Assembly: GCA_944472155.2 (NCBI GenBank)
Contig: OX235279.1
Location: 154,278,199-154,342,198, forward strand
Direction: 5' to 3'
DNA length: 64,000 nucleotides
DNA from: Trichobilharzia szidati
Taxonomy: Eukaryota > Platyhelminthes > Trematoda > Strigeidida > Schistosomatidae
The translations under genes were made by a program, and so were the position numbers. The number at the start of each line of letters is the position of its first letter. Positions within the stretch are counted from its first letter, which is position 1. Positions 1 to 11,479 of this stretch are shown here, piece after piece. Below the pieces are notes generated by a model. That model was not told the DNA's origin. It worked only from the letters and a program-made list of their open reading frames with translations, and searched no databases.

Positions 1-615
1 AACAACACAACAGTTCCTGTATTGTTCAGCAGTGGGTACCTAGAAAAATACATTCACAATTTAGATCGATGGTCTCATGATCAAGTGGATGTTGGTGGGT
101 AGAGAGGCGACATTCACAGAATTCATCCTTTTTATCGCTGACCTCTCCTTTTTTCTATGAATTTGAAGGTTTCATTCAGACCATACTTAGCCACTTTCAG
201 TTACAATGGTTAAAGTGTGTCTGCCAGTCATCTCACCTCTTCACGATATGTTGAGTTACACATGTCTAATATCAGGTGAACAGACAAGTTTCGCCCATGA
301 AATTTCCGCTGTACCATGATCCTTGGTTTAATCAACCAAAATCAAATCTGTGCAATGTTCATAAATTGTTACGGTAACTGTGTCATCCTTATAATTTAAA
401 GTCGATTTCGACTTTCTGACTGTGAATGAACAACATTTATTTAAATGCAGTTTCACAACTCTCGTCGGTTTCCTTTCTTAATTCAACTTCTTAATTGTAC
501 CTTCCATTTGCGCCTCATCATTTGATGAAATCCTTCTAATCTGTAGCTGGTATAAACAATCTGTACAGTCTACCAATCACGACGTTTTTAGAAAACGTCC
601 ATTCAACTCTGATTG
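1..615. other. Upstream flank of the micro-exon gene
   Basis: No convincing coding exon or repeat was recognised here. The stretch is AT-rich with short broken frames on both strands. It directly precedes a TATA box and a signal-peptide exon, so it probably includes the distal promoter of that gene, but no specific regulatory motif can be supported. Confidence 0.4.
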
Positions 616-623
616 TATAAATA
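616..623 (+). promoter_or_regulatory. TATA box (TATAAATA) of the micro-exon gene
   Basis: A TATAAATA octamer lies 40 bases upstream of the ATG at 656. This spacing leaves room for a transcription start near 645 and a very short 5' leader. It is the best core-promoter match near the signal-peptide exon. Confidence 0.6.
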
Positions 624-655
624 GAAAGGAGTTTAGCCATAGCATACTCATAAGC

Positions 656-725
656 ATGAAACTTCACTGCTTGCCAATCGGTGTATTTGTTGTCAGTCTG
701 TTCCTAGGCTCATCTGTAGCTACTA
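656..725 (+). CDS. MEG exon 1, signal peptide
   Basis: The exon is 70 nt, giving 23 codons plus one base, and ends at a strong GTAAGT donor. The peptide has a basic/polar start, a hydrophobic core (GVFVVSLFLG) and a small-residue SSVAT cleavage region. The ATG was chosen because it starts this signal peptide just after a TATA box. Confidence 0.8.
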
Positions 726-3700
726 GTAAGTTTTCACTTTATATAACTTCTCGCGTGAGAACTATGCTAAAATTACTGTAAATGATCTTATATTTTTCAC
801 ATTCTGATCTAATATGACTTCAATAAACCTATCAGCACTAAACAGAGAAATGTCAGAAAAGCAACACCCTTTTGTTTCTCAATCACTGAGAAGTATAAAA
901 CGTATTCGTGATAAATTGGTGTTGTACATACAGGGGGGATTATTCTTACAAACAGCCACCGCCTCAGCGTATTTTTCCATCTAAACAAAATCAGTTATTA
1001 AATATGGTATTGAAGGCTGTTTGGTATCAGTATTATGTTTCGTGATAATAATTTGTTTTACTATGGATGAGACATATTGTGTCCCACATGTGTTTATCGA
1101 GGTTTTGTGTTCAGCTGTTTTTTCAAACACCTAGATATATGCTTCCTCTTCGTCGCGTCCACATAAATTTCCTTCAAGCTTCCTGCCATCTTCATGAACA
1201 GATATGCTACCTGAAGTCTTCCACTGCAAAATATTCACAGTTGAACCGACTTGGATTACTCGGTCACTAACCATTTCTAATGTGAATACATCACCGTTCT
1301 TTATAGTTAGTGTAAGCAATCACCATTTCACCTACAGAATGTTCCCAACCACGAGGTTTCATTGCTCGCCAGTCAGTGAATTTGTTATCAGACTATTGTT
1401 AAACTGATCCGTAGTTACTGTTGTATGATCAGTCTATATTCCATTTACTTATCAGCACGAAAATTTGACGAAATACAGTGCTTAATTTCATTCAGCCATT
1501 CCTAAGTTCTTGTTGCACTTTTTCGTAGGACTCATTCAAAATATAAAATGGCACTGTGATAATCACGCCACGTACTGTGACGTGAAGTTCGTGAGACTGG
1601 AACGGACCAATCGATGAGTATGAAATTCATCTTGCATCGATGAATAAAAAGAGGTAGACTGGTTCAAAATAAACATCCCGTGTAATGATTTGTTTGGTTG
1701 TATGGTTTTATGTGCACATAACAGACTGAGACTGTTGATGAAAGTCAGTGTTTCTCCTCACTGTAATTCGGAAGAGTCATTCGATCTCTGGGTGCCTTGG
1801 TTGTAAATTTCCCGTCATTTTAGAAGACGTGGCGAAAATGTAGACATCGATTAGACTAGAAGGGTAACTAAGTTCACACTTCTTGGCTGAGTCACTATAC
1901 CAACTTCATTTCTCAGTCACTTGAAACGTGTGTGTACTCGTCTACCTTGGGATCGTCAGTTTGTATCGACTAAAACATCAATATCTTGATGTTATTCCTA
2001 TTTCGTGTTCCATTTCTGCCAATGTGATTATTCTGATCACCTCGAAAATATCCGAGAGTCAACTCTGCTCCTACTCTACGCAATATCGTTTGACACTGAA
2101 CTGCTTTCTGTGCATTTGTTGTTATTTTATTAGCTTTAGGATCAGTGAGACGTAAGTTGATGCTGCGTGAATGTTTTGATAGGTGAATTAAAAGACTATG
2201 ACAACTGCATACACATTTGTGACGCCTATTGTTTGCTTCAGTTCTTAGTTAGAATTAACGTGAGAATGGCTTTCTTATGCTGTTTGATTGATTCAGTGTT
2301 TTACAAGGAAGTCTGCTGAAATTCGTCGTAGAAGCCTCAACAGCTAATCACTCGCCTCTTCGAAATTTTGATCACTTTCAATTTTTCACTGGATAACATG
2401 AGTGAAGCAGTTTAGGGAATTCTTATTGCTTGCACATCGAATTTCATACAACACTTTTATGAGTTTGCAATTCCGCAGTCTTCAAAATATGTTATTTGCT
2501 AAAAATATGTATGAGAATATAAAACAACATAGTATGCTTCATTCATACTGTCATCTGAAGTTTGAAGAAGAATTTGGATGTGTAAAGCCAATGTCATTTC
2601 ATGTAGCTCTCTATTCCTACACGTGACACAGTTGAAAATGTCTTGGTGTTTCTCGAAATCCATAGACAATACAAAGGGAAGGTCGGATGACACAAAGTAA
2701 TGATCACTAGTGTGAATACTAACTTGCTGGAGAAATGTATGCACTTGAGACAGTTAATTTTCAGATTCCAACTGAAATAATCCTAGTCAAGCGTAGTAGA
2801 TTTATTTGAAGTGTTTTGACACAAAGCTCAGAATCCACTGCATCTATTCGTCTGTAAGCAGGAGATGGTTGATCGGATTATTGTGACGAACGGCACACAT
2901 AACTGGCTGACTAACCTTCTTTCTATTGATACGAAAACTAAACGTGAATTCCGTGTTGTCGATTCCTCTCACTTACACAAAGACTCTAAATTCACAGTGA
3001 TCTATGATTCTATTCTATCGCTGAGCTGCTTTCTACGACTTCATACAGACTGAAGCATGTTACACGTTACTCCACTTTCTCTTAATTTAGTTATCAACAG
3101 TGCAAGAAGAGATGTGATTGAAGCTATTGAGAATCAATGCAGTAAGAGAATAGTTAATTTTTATCACATATGTGTAAACACATCTTCGAAATAGAAACAT
3201 ATTTACCTGCAATACATTCCAGTTAGCCGATAGTTGACCATAAATTGTTCGATTTTGAACACGGTGTTTTCATTTCAAGTCCGGTCCCATGAAAAATCAT
3301 GATAAAATAGGGGAGTACTGCAAACTCGGGAATACTTAATGCTTGTTAGTTTCTTGTGTACATTCAGAAAACAACCGGAGATTTAAATTTGCTTATTGTG
3401 AATGTGTTTTCTGGAGAAACACATTTTATGCGAATTTGTAGTGAGTACAGCTCCAGAATATAATGCTACTGGCGAATAATCGTCATCTGATGTGAGAGTA
3501 AGGAAGTTCGAGTGAGAAGATGTGAAGGAATTAGTCAGTTTACGTTCTACACCTTTACATACATATATCCATTCGTCCACCTAAAACAATTTATCTCTCC
3601 ACAGGACTGGCTCGAATGAACTTGTATTCTGCCGACGTGTTTCTGTCAGCCGCCTCGACGATTTTCAGTAACTAAAATCCCATTTTGACTACTCGTTTTA

Positions 3701-6700
3701 GTAACATTTAAAGTAATGCCTTCATTCCAGTATATGTATATGTGTTGTGTGTGTTGTGTGTGACTAATTGAATTACAGCCTTGTGGCAATTAATTTAGTA
3801 ATCACACTTCAAATCTGAATGGTATCAGCATTGATGATGAGACAGAGAGAATGGTTATTATTCAGTAGTCAGTTCATGTAAAACAATACAGTCCGTCACC
3901 TGGCATACTAGTTGACTTATTTGACGTGCATCACTTACGCATCAATTGTAGTTGAACGATTGTATTCATGTAGTCAATATACACCAATCTGCAACGTACA
4001 TGTTTAGTACGATGAGTGATATTAAAGTCAAAGAAATGATTTGTGGTTGAAGGACAGGAAGTATTTATCGCCCGATTTAAATTATGCATTGCTGTCTAGT
4101 CGTTGGAGATTACTGCACTTACAAAGCATAAAACTCGATGCACGTTTACATCACCCAAGTATCAAACAGTCTCTTCATGTTTCAGATCTCACAAGTCAAC
4201 GTCTAGGTGGTCAAATATCAGATTTTGAAACGTGTAAGTTATAATTTCTGTGTGAGAATAATGTTTCACAATTTAGACACAATCTGCAAACACAGGATAT
4301 ATGAGCAAACGCATCGAATGAAAGTGTACAAAGGTGAATAACTTGTCAGATGCTTTTGATATATTGATATATTCACAAAACGAAAGTGAATCAGCCATGC
4401 CTCCAAGTAAATTCAGATTATTTTCTACATTCGATAGAACTACATCAAACGCGCCTTTTCAGTTGAATAAAAGTATTCAGAATACTAAATTTATTTGAAA
4501 TCCATGTGGGTTACATTCAAATTGAGGAGACGTTGTCTGTCGAATGATTCTCACCTCTAGATTGGAAAGCAAACATGGAGGAAGCAGAATCCCTTATTGG
4601 CCTAGAAATGAAGTCACTGAAAATAGGAAACACTATTCCAACCTATTCATCACACCGAAATTATTTCCCATCTCCGACCAGGAATAACTGAATTTTGACT
4701 GAGTGATATAATTATTGGGGAATATCTGACATATAGCTGTCGCCAAGTTAGCTCAGGTGTACTCTCCTACTGTCCGTGATATTATTTCCAGTTGTTTTCC
4801 CACAGTTCCATCGAGTCGTGAGTGGATGTCACTTCATTGCAGTATTGACGAACAGCTCAATAGTTGTGTTCATGTGGTAATCAAAATCTACCTTCAGTCA
4901 GCATAGTTCAACACATCAGTGTACTCCATTTCTCTTAAATCAAACAGCATTATGAGCAGCATACCTGATTGCTGCAAATCGTCAGTCGACTTGAATCGTC
5001 CTGATGTAGCAGACCCGTCATCAAAATGTAAAGCATAATTGTTCAAGTATTGGTTCCTTTGTAGAAGGGGAATTCATTTTGTAGTTTAATCCTTCATAAC
5101 CCATGTTACTCAATTGTCTTCAAACCATATCTAACTTGAACGAAAATCATTCAGATATTGCAGATGCATTGGAAAACATGACAACTGAACACGGTGAGTA
5201 GTCAGGTGTTTTCAGTGATTCTGTATCCAATGGAAATAAACGCTGTTACCAACTTGCCCTGTAAAATCGTATTGGTTTATCAGACAATCATCTGTATGCT
5301 CATAAATATATATATATGTATGTATATATATATATATATGGGTGTACGTGTGTAAAGCACGTGATCTAGGCAAATACGTATTTTCGTTAAATTCTCATCA
5401 AGCTTTACAGTTGGATAGTAAAATATCAGTCGTAGACATTTGAAACAATGTGGATCAAGCGAATCAAATGCAGTCAAGTGGGATGATAATAAAAGTAATA
5501 AACTTGTGAAACTAAGATTGAAACATGAAACTATAGCACAGTATGGTGTTGATTATGAAGGTGAAATAAGTAGTGTCACCTGGAGAGATAGGTATTCTAG
5601 GTTGGAATTACAAGCCATGTATTGTGGGAGGAGTGGACAAATGCCTTCTGAACTGTGTTGCAATTTTACTTTGGCAACTGTATCAGCGAAGCTTTGCAAC
5701 TGAAGGCATAATAACTTAGAACACTGAGGTGGCACCCTGTATAGAATTGTAAAAGCAACTATTTCCCACCTTATGTGCCATTTTTATGTAAACAGTCTGA
5801 TTCAAACACAATGTTTCTTTTGGTAGAACTACACTAACTGATCTAAATGCAATTTCTACACAATCTATTAGCAATACTTCACAGAAGATTCAACAATTCC
5901 ATCAACTCCTACAGAGAATTACAAAGTCGATATCGAAGTGAGCTCTATTCTAATTTTGTGTATACATGTATATTTCCCTTTCCATTTTGCTTCAGTTCAC
6001 AAATCATTGGGTAATCTTGTAAAACACACTAGTTGACAAATGTTAGCCAGTCAGTGTTTCCATGAATTTTAGCTGCATTGAGAGAAGGAATTGCTCGATG
6101 AAGAGGACAGTCATAGTAAAAGTTCTTCAGCGTCGACCACATAGTACATCATCTTGTTTTTCATCCAGTTGGCTTCCGAGTGGAATGTATAGGACCTCAA
6201 GCTTTGATATTTGAGCAGCAGGAACAGCAGTAGCGTTGCTAGCATGATTATCAAATTTTCCTCTTCTTCCGTCTTAATGTCGACTTGTAAGCTTGACTGT
6301 CTTATGAATGCGTCAGTTAGGGATGAAACCCCAGCCACGTGGTCGGCTGATCAGCATTCCAGAATTGAGCCATTGAACTACCTATGCATTTCAAACTGTT
6401 AAGAAAACAGACAGAGCTCTCCAAAGTAAACATTTAAATACTTAAAATTGACTTGACGCAAGTATTAGACAGTATTTAGTTGGTGATTTTCTCGCAGTGA
6501 AAAACACTAAATATGTGTTCGAAGACAATATCGAAATGAAAAACTCATCAAATGTAATGTGGAATTCAGCATATTCACTGAAGGCATCATTTGAGATGGA
6601 AACATACATGTTCCTTGTCTATCACACATGAAGGTGAAACACTATCGTTTTCACGGTCATTTGCAATCGGCGCACGTTTTCAGTTGTATATTCTCACAGA

Positions 6701-9042
6701 ATCTCATTGTTGGATAGAAATGAATTCTCTTGAATTTTAATTTCTACTGGTAGATGACTTCATAAGACGCTTCGATGTGCATTCGCTGCCCTGCAGATGT
6801 TGAAGCACGTCAAGTTTCTTTTCAATACCTTCATTCTGTTGTTCATCCGACGATATACCCATATCACTGTGTGACTGATGTTGTCCATGTTATCCAAATT
6901 AACAAGTCGTTTTCTCACTGTCGTGTCGCGTTTTCCATCCTATCTCTCCCTCCCTGTTTCCTCTCAGATTCATCAGGTGCATCAAACAATTCCAGAAATG
7001 CAACGTTGACGTTGACACACAGACCAGGTATTTGGTGAATGTCACATGCTTTTCAAATGCTTCTCATTGTTCTTGCAAGTGTTGTTGTAGTACGTGCAGT
7101 ATGGTGGATATAATTCGAAGGTGCTGCTTAGAGCAAGACGGATGTGGGCTGCTTCAGCAACTAGTGATTATTCTGATAATTTAATCAGGGAGTGTAAAAG
7201 GGATTGTAAGAAGAAGAGCAAAACAAGTAATAAAGGCGAAGTGAATAACAAACATTCACACGAAGATGACAATACCAGTAATGCTACCACACAAACAGGG
7301 AGCCTTCCAAAGCCTACGTAGGAAACTTCACAGACAGTAATAAAAAGTGGAATTTAACGACTGTGTGAGGCCATTTACGTGTATCGAAATTGTCTACCGG
7401 GATTACTTAGATTATCAGAGTGTAAATCTCTAGTAAACGCTGGACTAGTGGACCATATTAAGCGATAAGTACAATCACAGATGACAGTAAAATAGGAAAA
7501 GACAATGCGATGGTCTTAACGTCTAATGTAACAGTGTGTAATCAACTGAGAATACCGGAGATAGGAATGATTCGACATCTGTCGTGAACACCTAGCAGAT
7601 TCTTTTATTCTCGCGAGTAACAGGAAAGAATAAAGAAAACGTTAGTGGTTTCAGTTTGTAATTTGTGCTGTTGTAGTTGATGTGGTTACGAACAACAAAT
7701 TGTTTCGAAACATCGTCAAGTTAATAATGCTGTTTCACTAAATGAAATAATCAGTGGGGAAATTGTTTCAAAATTACTTACTATCACGGTATCCTCGTGT
7801 GACACATGAATAACAGTTCGGACACATATGATACTACACGAAGTTGTGCTGATTTTTTCTATTTGTAAAGTGCACTTACCCTCACTTGTCACTTCGATAC
7901 ATGCTTCTGACTCAAGCAATTCTGTCTCTTTTCTCTCAAATTAACAGATGCACAGCTGCCTCATGAATGCCATTCTCCTTGGACACTTGACAATGCACCA
8001 GGTAGTTACTAGCCTAAACACCTCGAATAAATATTCCACACATATTTTTCCCATGCTATACACTATGATTAGTTCAAAGGGCACCAAGCAATCGTCACAA
8101 CCAAACACAAACTACCCAATGTCATTGGAGTCGTACTCTCACTCTCTGATTAGGCGGATCGAATTGCTTTTCTATTGCCAGAAAATATATCACTTCGAGC
8201 CGATCCATTGAAATGCGATGATAAACTAACACAGATCGACTCCTCAAGATTTTCTGTAACTCAAAACTGCACACCATTAGAGGAAAGATCATGTTAAATA
8301 AATGCGGCTTATAAACATTTAATTATCAACCAAATGGATGGTCAATCTATGATGACAACGTTAGCCAGGTGGCCTTTTACGTAGTCATGTTACAACCAAT
8401 GCCGGTTGACTCGTGAAACGACGCCACAGAATAGAGTGGTTTTGCAGTCGCATCGCTTGAACATGAATGTCGAATTACCTCGTGAAAATGCTATTTGTCC
8501 TCAAATTGACACTTTTCAAACATACATACACTGTGAGTTTCCATCACGAAATTTAAAAACCATCTACCGTTTTTCTTCCTCTCCTCGCATTCAGAAATGT
8601 TAACAATAGACAACCTGCTAGCCACAAGATTTGCGAAGATGGCAGAGTATGAGACAAATACAGGTGAGTACAATGAAATTTGAAAGAAAAATCTACCCTT
8701 ACACTTGATACTCACTATTGGATAAGACGACAGCGTCTACATCTCAATGAACTTAGTGGACATAAACCACAGCCAAAGCGCAGAATTCGAATGAGAAACG
8801 GAAGGAAAGTTGAATACACTAGGCATAATTTGGTGATGGATTCACGTGCACTTTGTTGTTAGCGCTATTGTCTTTCAGTAGTAAGCGATGTGATGTCAAT
8901 GTGAAATTATCCTTGAAGGGTTAACTGCAGATTGACTTACATCCAATCTGGATTGTGTCATGAATATATTTTGTCTTCTTATTTTTCAGAACTGAAAACT
9001 GTCTTTGAACGAATGTATGAATATCTGATGGTGAGATTATGA
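656..9042 (+). CDS. Putative secreted micro-exon gene (MEG), 11 exons
   Basis: Proposed joined exons: 656-725, 2134-2151, 3091-3141, 3605-3667, 4186-4233, 5155-5193, 5872-5937, 6968-7027, 7948-8001, 8595-8663 and 8990-9042. Exon 1 encodes a signal peptide (MKLHCLPIGVFVV then SLFLGSSVAT) and ends in phase 1. Every internal exon is a multiple of three, starts and ends in phase 1, and has an AG acceptor and GT donor. The joined frame has no internal stop over 591 nt, giving 196 residues. The predicted mature chain has Asn-glycosylation sequons in exon 8 and no transmembrane segment after the signal. Symmetric micro-exons behind a signal-peptide exon are characteristic of schistosome MEGs, which produce variable secreted proteins by exon skipping. 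I cannot assign a numbered MEG family. Individual exons, especially the fourth and seventh, could be wrong, and others may be missed. Confidence 0.75.
1351..1420 (+). pseudogene. Decayed duplicate of the MEG signal-peptide exon
   Basis: This stretch aligns without long gaps to 656-725: the Cys-x-Pro, Phe-Val and Leu-Leu codons are recognisable. The ATG has become ACG, a TAA interrupts the hydrophobic core, and the donor is lost. It appears to be a local duplication of exon 1 that no longer functions. Confidence 0.6.
2134..2151 (+). CDS. MEG exon 2, 18-nt micro-exon
   Basis: A long pyrimidine tract ending TTTTATTAG precedes 18 nt, followed by GTAAGT. Phase 1 on both sides. It encodes xLGSVR. 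A further AG six bases in (at 2138-2139) could give a 12-nt variant in the same frame. Confidence 0.6.
3091..3141 (+). CDS. MEG exon 3, 51-nt micro-exon
   Basis: The acceptor follows a clear pyrimidine tract (CCACTTTCTCTTAATTTAG) and the donor is GTAAGA. Phase 1 on both sides. It encodes xINSARRDVIEAIENQC, a charged, helix-prone peptide with one cysteine. Confidence 0.65.
3605..3667 (+). CDS. MEG exon 4, 63-nt micro-exon (weak donor)
   Basis: A good acceptor (TTATCTCTCCACAG) opens 63 nt that end in phase 1 before GTAACT. It encodes LARMNLYSADVFLSAASTIF. The donor is the weakest in the chain, so this exon may be skipped or wrong. Confidence 0.5.
4186..4233 (+). CDS. MEG exon 5, 48-nt micro-exon
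   Basis: The acceptor is CTCTTCATGTTTCAG and the donor is GTAAGT. Phase 1 on both sides. It encodes xLTSQRLGGQISDFET. Confidence 0.7.
5155..5193 (+). CDS. MEG exon 6, 39 nt with a second in-frame acceptor
   Basis: The donor is GTGAGT. Two AG acceptors, nine bases apart, give 39 nt or 30 nt (5164-5193), and both keep phase 1. The longer form encodes xIADALENMTTEH; the shorter drops three residues. Confidence 0.65.
5440..5703 (+). other. Unclassified open frame inside a MEG intron
   Basis: An 87-codon open frame with coding-like composition lies between MEG exons 6 and 7. It starts at a TTG rather than a usable early ATG and ends at TGA. It includes segments such as HETIAQYGVDYEGE and FTLATVSAKLCN. 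I do not recognise it. It may be a fragment of a transposon-borne or multicopy gene inserted in the intron. No splice signals tie it to the MEG. Confidence 0.3.
5872..5937 (+). CDS. MEG exon 7, 66-nt micro-exon
   Basis: The acceptor is ACACAATCTATTAG and the donor is GTGAGC. Phase 1 on both sides, encoding a basic, Asn/Ser/Arg-rich peptide (RRFNNSINSYRELQSRYR). A competing acceptor at 5884 would give a 53-nt exon that breaks the phase symmetry. Confidence 0.5.
6968..7027 (+). CDS. MEG exon 8, 60-nt micro-exon with glycosylation sites
   Basis: An excellent pyrimidine tract (CTCCCTCCCTGTTTCCTCTCAG region) precedes it, with a GTATTT donor. Phase 1 on both sides. It encodes SSGASNNSRNATLTLTHRP, which has Asn-x-Ser/Thr sequons including NAT. 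Confidence 0.75.
7094..7321 (+). other. Unclassified Lys/Ser/Thr-rich open frame inside a MEG intron
   Basis: A 75-codon open frame follows an acceptor-like GTTGTTGTAG and ends at TAG. The sequence is coding-like, with MWAASATSDYSDNLIREC, then a Lys/Cys cluster and an Asn/Thr-rich tail. It lies between MEG exons 8 and 9, but its phase does not fit the MEG chain. I do not recognise a family; an exon of another transcript or a retroelement fragment are both possible. Confidence 0.3.
7948..8001 (+). CDS. MEG exon 9, 54-nt micro-exon
   Basis: The acceptor is TTTTCTCTCAAATTAACAG and the donor is GTAGTT. Phase 1 on both sides. It encodes AQLPHECHSPWTLDNAP, which has a single cysteine and tryptophan. 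Confidence 0.7.
8595..8663 (+). CDS. MEG exon 10, 69-nt micro-exon
   Basis: A pyrimidine-rich acceptor (TTCTTCCTCTCCTCGCATTC then AG) and a GTGAGT donor bound it. Phase 1 on both sides. It encodes MLTIDNLLATRFAKMAEYET plus NT. Confidence 0.75.
8990..9042 (+). CDS. MEG terminal exon
   Basis: The acceptor is CTTCTTATTTTTCAG. Read in phase 1, it encodes LKTVFERMYEYLMVRL and then TGA. A GTGAGA within it (after the Tyr-Leu-Met codons, 9031) could instead be a donor, in which case the chain would continue in another phase. Confidence 0.55.
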
Positions 9043-9876
9043 CCATTTTGCCAGCATGTGATGTATGGTGTTTCATAGTTAACACTTTGCACTGAGTTCA
9101 CCAACTGCATTTCGCCTTTTCTCTCCATATGTGTATACGCATTTATTCCTGCGAACCTTAGCGAACACTTCATTGAAAGTGCTGTATGCACAATACCACA
9201 CCAGATAAATTAATTTTGAATATATCACGTAATGCAACATTGACAAGTGGATGATATTTCGAACATAAATTATTGCACACAATCATGTCCTTTTGAGCAG
9301 ACCAGATTTCTCAACTTTTTGTATTGATGAAGAAGTGATCAAGGACGGTGAAATATCCTGTTGTTAATCAATTGCTGAATTTATCAATTTTCACCCAGAA
9401 TTTTTTAAAGTTTTTAACATTTCCAGGGAGGAATTTAGAGTAAAGTACATCCTCATAGAAATTTCAGCTAAGTTGACAAACCTCATTGCGCCTAGCATTC
9501 ATTACAATCGAAATGTAAGTCTTTCGAGTGAACTACCAGTTCGTGAATATTTGAACAGACGACTGAAGTCTTAGAACAGAAGAGATTCAAATCATTTCAC
9601 TGAATGTATTAATGCAAGGTGGTGTTTTGAAATAGGTTTCATATTAGCGATAAAACTGTTCAACAAATTGTAGTGAAAATGCTGTTAAATGAAAAGCTAG
9701 TTCAAATATGACTGTTTCTAGCCTAAGGAAAGGCGTTTCTATCAGAAATTCATGTTTCAGTGAGGTAGTGAGGGATTTTCAGTGATCGGAAACGAAAGAC
9801 TCAGGATTTATAAACACTTTTGATCAAAATAAATGCGTGTGCTAAAATATTTGATGCTGACGCATCCAGTGAAATC

Positions 9877-10110
9877 AACTTTGATCACGAACTGATGTCA
9901 ACTTTAGAACCACTGGAAATGGGGGAGTATTGGACAGCTGTTTCATCGTTGTTTGGAACACAGCGGCATTACCTATTCCACGGGATTAGAATGCAGGACC
10001 TTCCTGTTACAGGTCAAGCACGTTTACCATCGAGTCACTGTGGCTCGAACCAATGGCCTATGGATTCCATCTCCAACCCTTGCAAGTCAGTCTGATGCTC
10101 GCTGGTGAGT
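9877..10110 (-). repeat. Sm-alpha-like SINE, decayed copy
   Basis: This matches the SINE unit at 60040-60250. It has the conserved block around GGGGGAGTATTGGACAGCTG and, on the minus strand, a decayed Pol III tRNA-like head. The hammerhead segment is degraded. A second copy in the opposite orientation follows at 10240-10440. Confidence 0.55.
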
Positions 10111-10239
10111 GGCTATATGGATATGTTTCCTGAACATCTAGTGAGATGTCGCGATCGGTGTGTCCCACCAGGTAGAACATGAGCAAGAATAATCATCGGT
10201 GACATTGCCTGGTTGAAGCGTTGCTGACATCTCGAATTC

Positions 10240-10440
10240 ATGGGCCGTTGAGTCTGATCCCAGTGGCTGAATGGTCTACGAGCTTGACTTGTAACCCGAA
10301 TCTCCTGAGTTTGGTTAACGGTGAGTGAGTATCTCTGAGAAGCCCCACACTAGGACGAAACACCTGTCCAGTACTTCCTGGTTCTCACCTGTTCCATGAG
10401 AGTCCATGATCAAATTTGAAACAAATCGAAATCCTAAAAA
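10240..10440 (+). repeat. Sm-alpha-like SINE with decayed hammerhead
   Basis: A tRNA-like head (TCCCAGTGGCTGAATGG, then a decayed box B) is followed by a hammerhead remnant containing AGGACGAAAC and CCAGTAC. The tail is shared with other copies. The catalytic CTGATGA box is shortened to CTGAGA, so the ribozyme is probably inactive. Confidence 0.55.
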
Positions 10441-10958
10441 TGACTCTTCAGAATTAATGTTTATAAATTTTATACCTGTCTTCAAGGTTCTTCGAGAACG
10501 TCTGCTGCTGTCAGCGTATTCAGTTTTGGTGGTGTGACTGTGCGGTGAGCAGTGTAGAACAGAGAATCTCTTCATGAAGATAACTGTAACAGCAAACTGT
10601 AGAATGAGGAGTAAATGAATAATATATAATATAATTTTGATATTTCATTATTGAATGTGAATTGGAAATGTGTGGTGAATGTTTTTTTCATAAACTATTG
10701 CACTCTCTAATTGTCTGTTATCACCTCTTCCTATTATTCGCACAAATATAATATAAATAAATCTGTTAATTACTTCTATCCGACTTCTGTTCATTTGGTG
10801 TATTTGTTAGTATTCCCATTAACAGCGATTACAAATACGAACTATGCTATCTTTATTTCGCCATTGATTCCTTTGTGTTTCACTTGGTGATACATATTAC
10901 TAGTAAGTAGTGTGAGTGCACATTCTGTTAAATGTATCCGTACATGTTCACTTCATTT

Positions 10959-11052
10959 GCAGGCCGACCATAGATATCGAGTGTGAGTGGGCATGGGATC
11001 AAACCCTGGACCATGTGCATGGTCGGCGAGAGTCCTAGCCACTGTGCCATGT
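10959..11052 (-). repeat. tRNA-derived SINE head, second family
   Basis: This is an inverted relative of 59176-59270. On the minus strand it has a box A-like stretch after TGGCACAGTGG and a box B-like GGGTTTGATCCC, with the GGTCGGC motif repeated. It is not a functional tRNA because no proper anticodon arm forms. Confidence 0.55.
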
Positions 11053-11479
11053 GTGGGATATATATATGTGGGATACATGATGATGAATTTTTATTGTACG
11101 TGTTTGGTGTTGGTTGTGTGAACAAATATTCAATGACCAATCAACATATATCTCCATCTGATCATAAAAATGGGTACTTGTACCCTAACATATTCTATTG
11201 TGTGATAAAATACAATTGGATACATTGCACTGGTCGAACTTTCTTCGGATAACATGATCTAGGTGGTTTAATCCCTCTACTTCCAGCTAAATTTCTATTC
11301 TGCGTCAGTCTAACTGGGTACAAACTAATAGTCTGACCTATGCAATTGACCTCACAGTGATTACATGGTATTTTTAAAACTATATTATTTTTCTGGTTGA
11401 ATCTATCTGATCCTTAGGCTTACAATGTTTGCTTTTGTGTGAGACAATTGGTTTAATAATATTTATCATTATTTATTTA

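Noticed and set aside
1530..1588. Possible MEG exon after CACTTTTTCGTAG (LIQNIKWHCDNHATYCDVK)
   Set aside because: The only good donor leaves phase 0, which breaks the phase-1 symmetry of the other exons.
5308..5340. TA-rich stretch as a regulatory site
   Set aside because: Simple (TA)n/ATGTATA microsatellite; similar runs occur near 19241 and 34645 without gene association.
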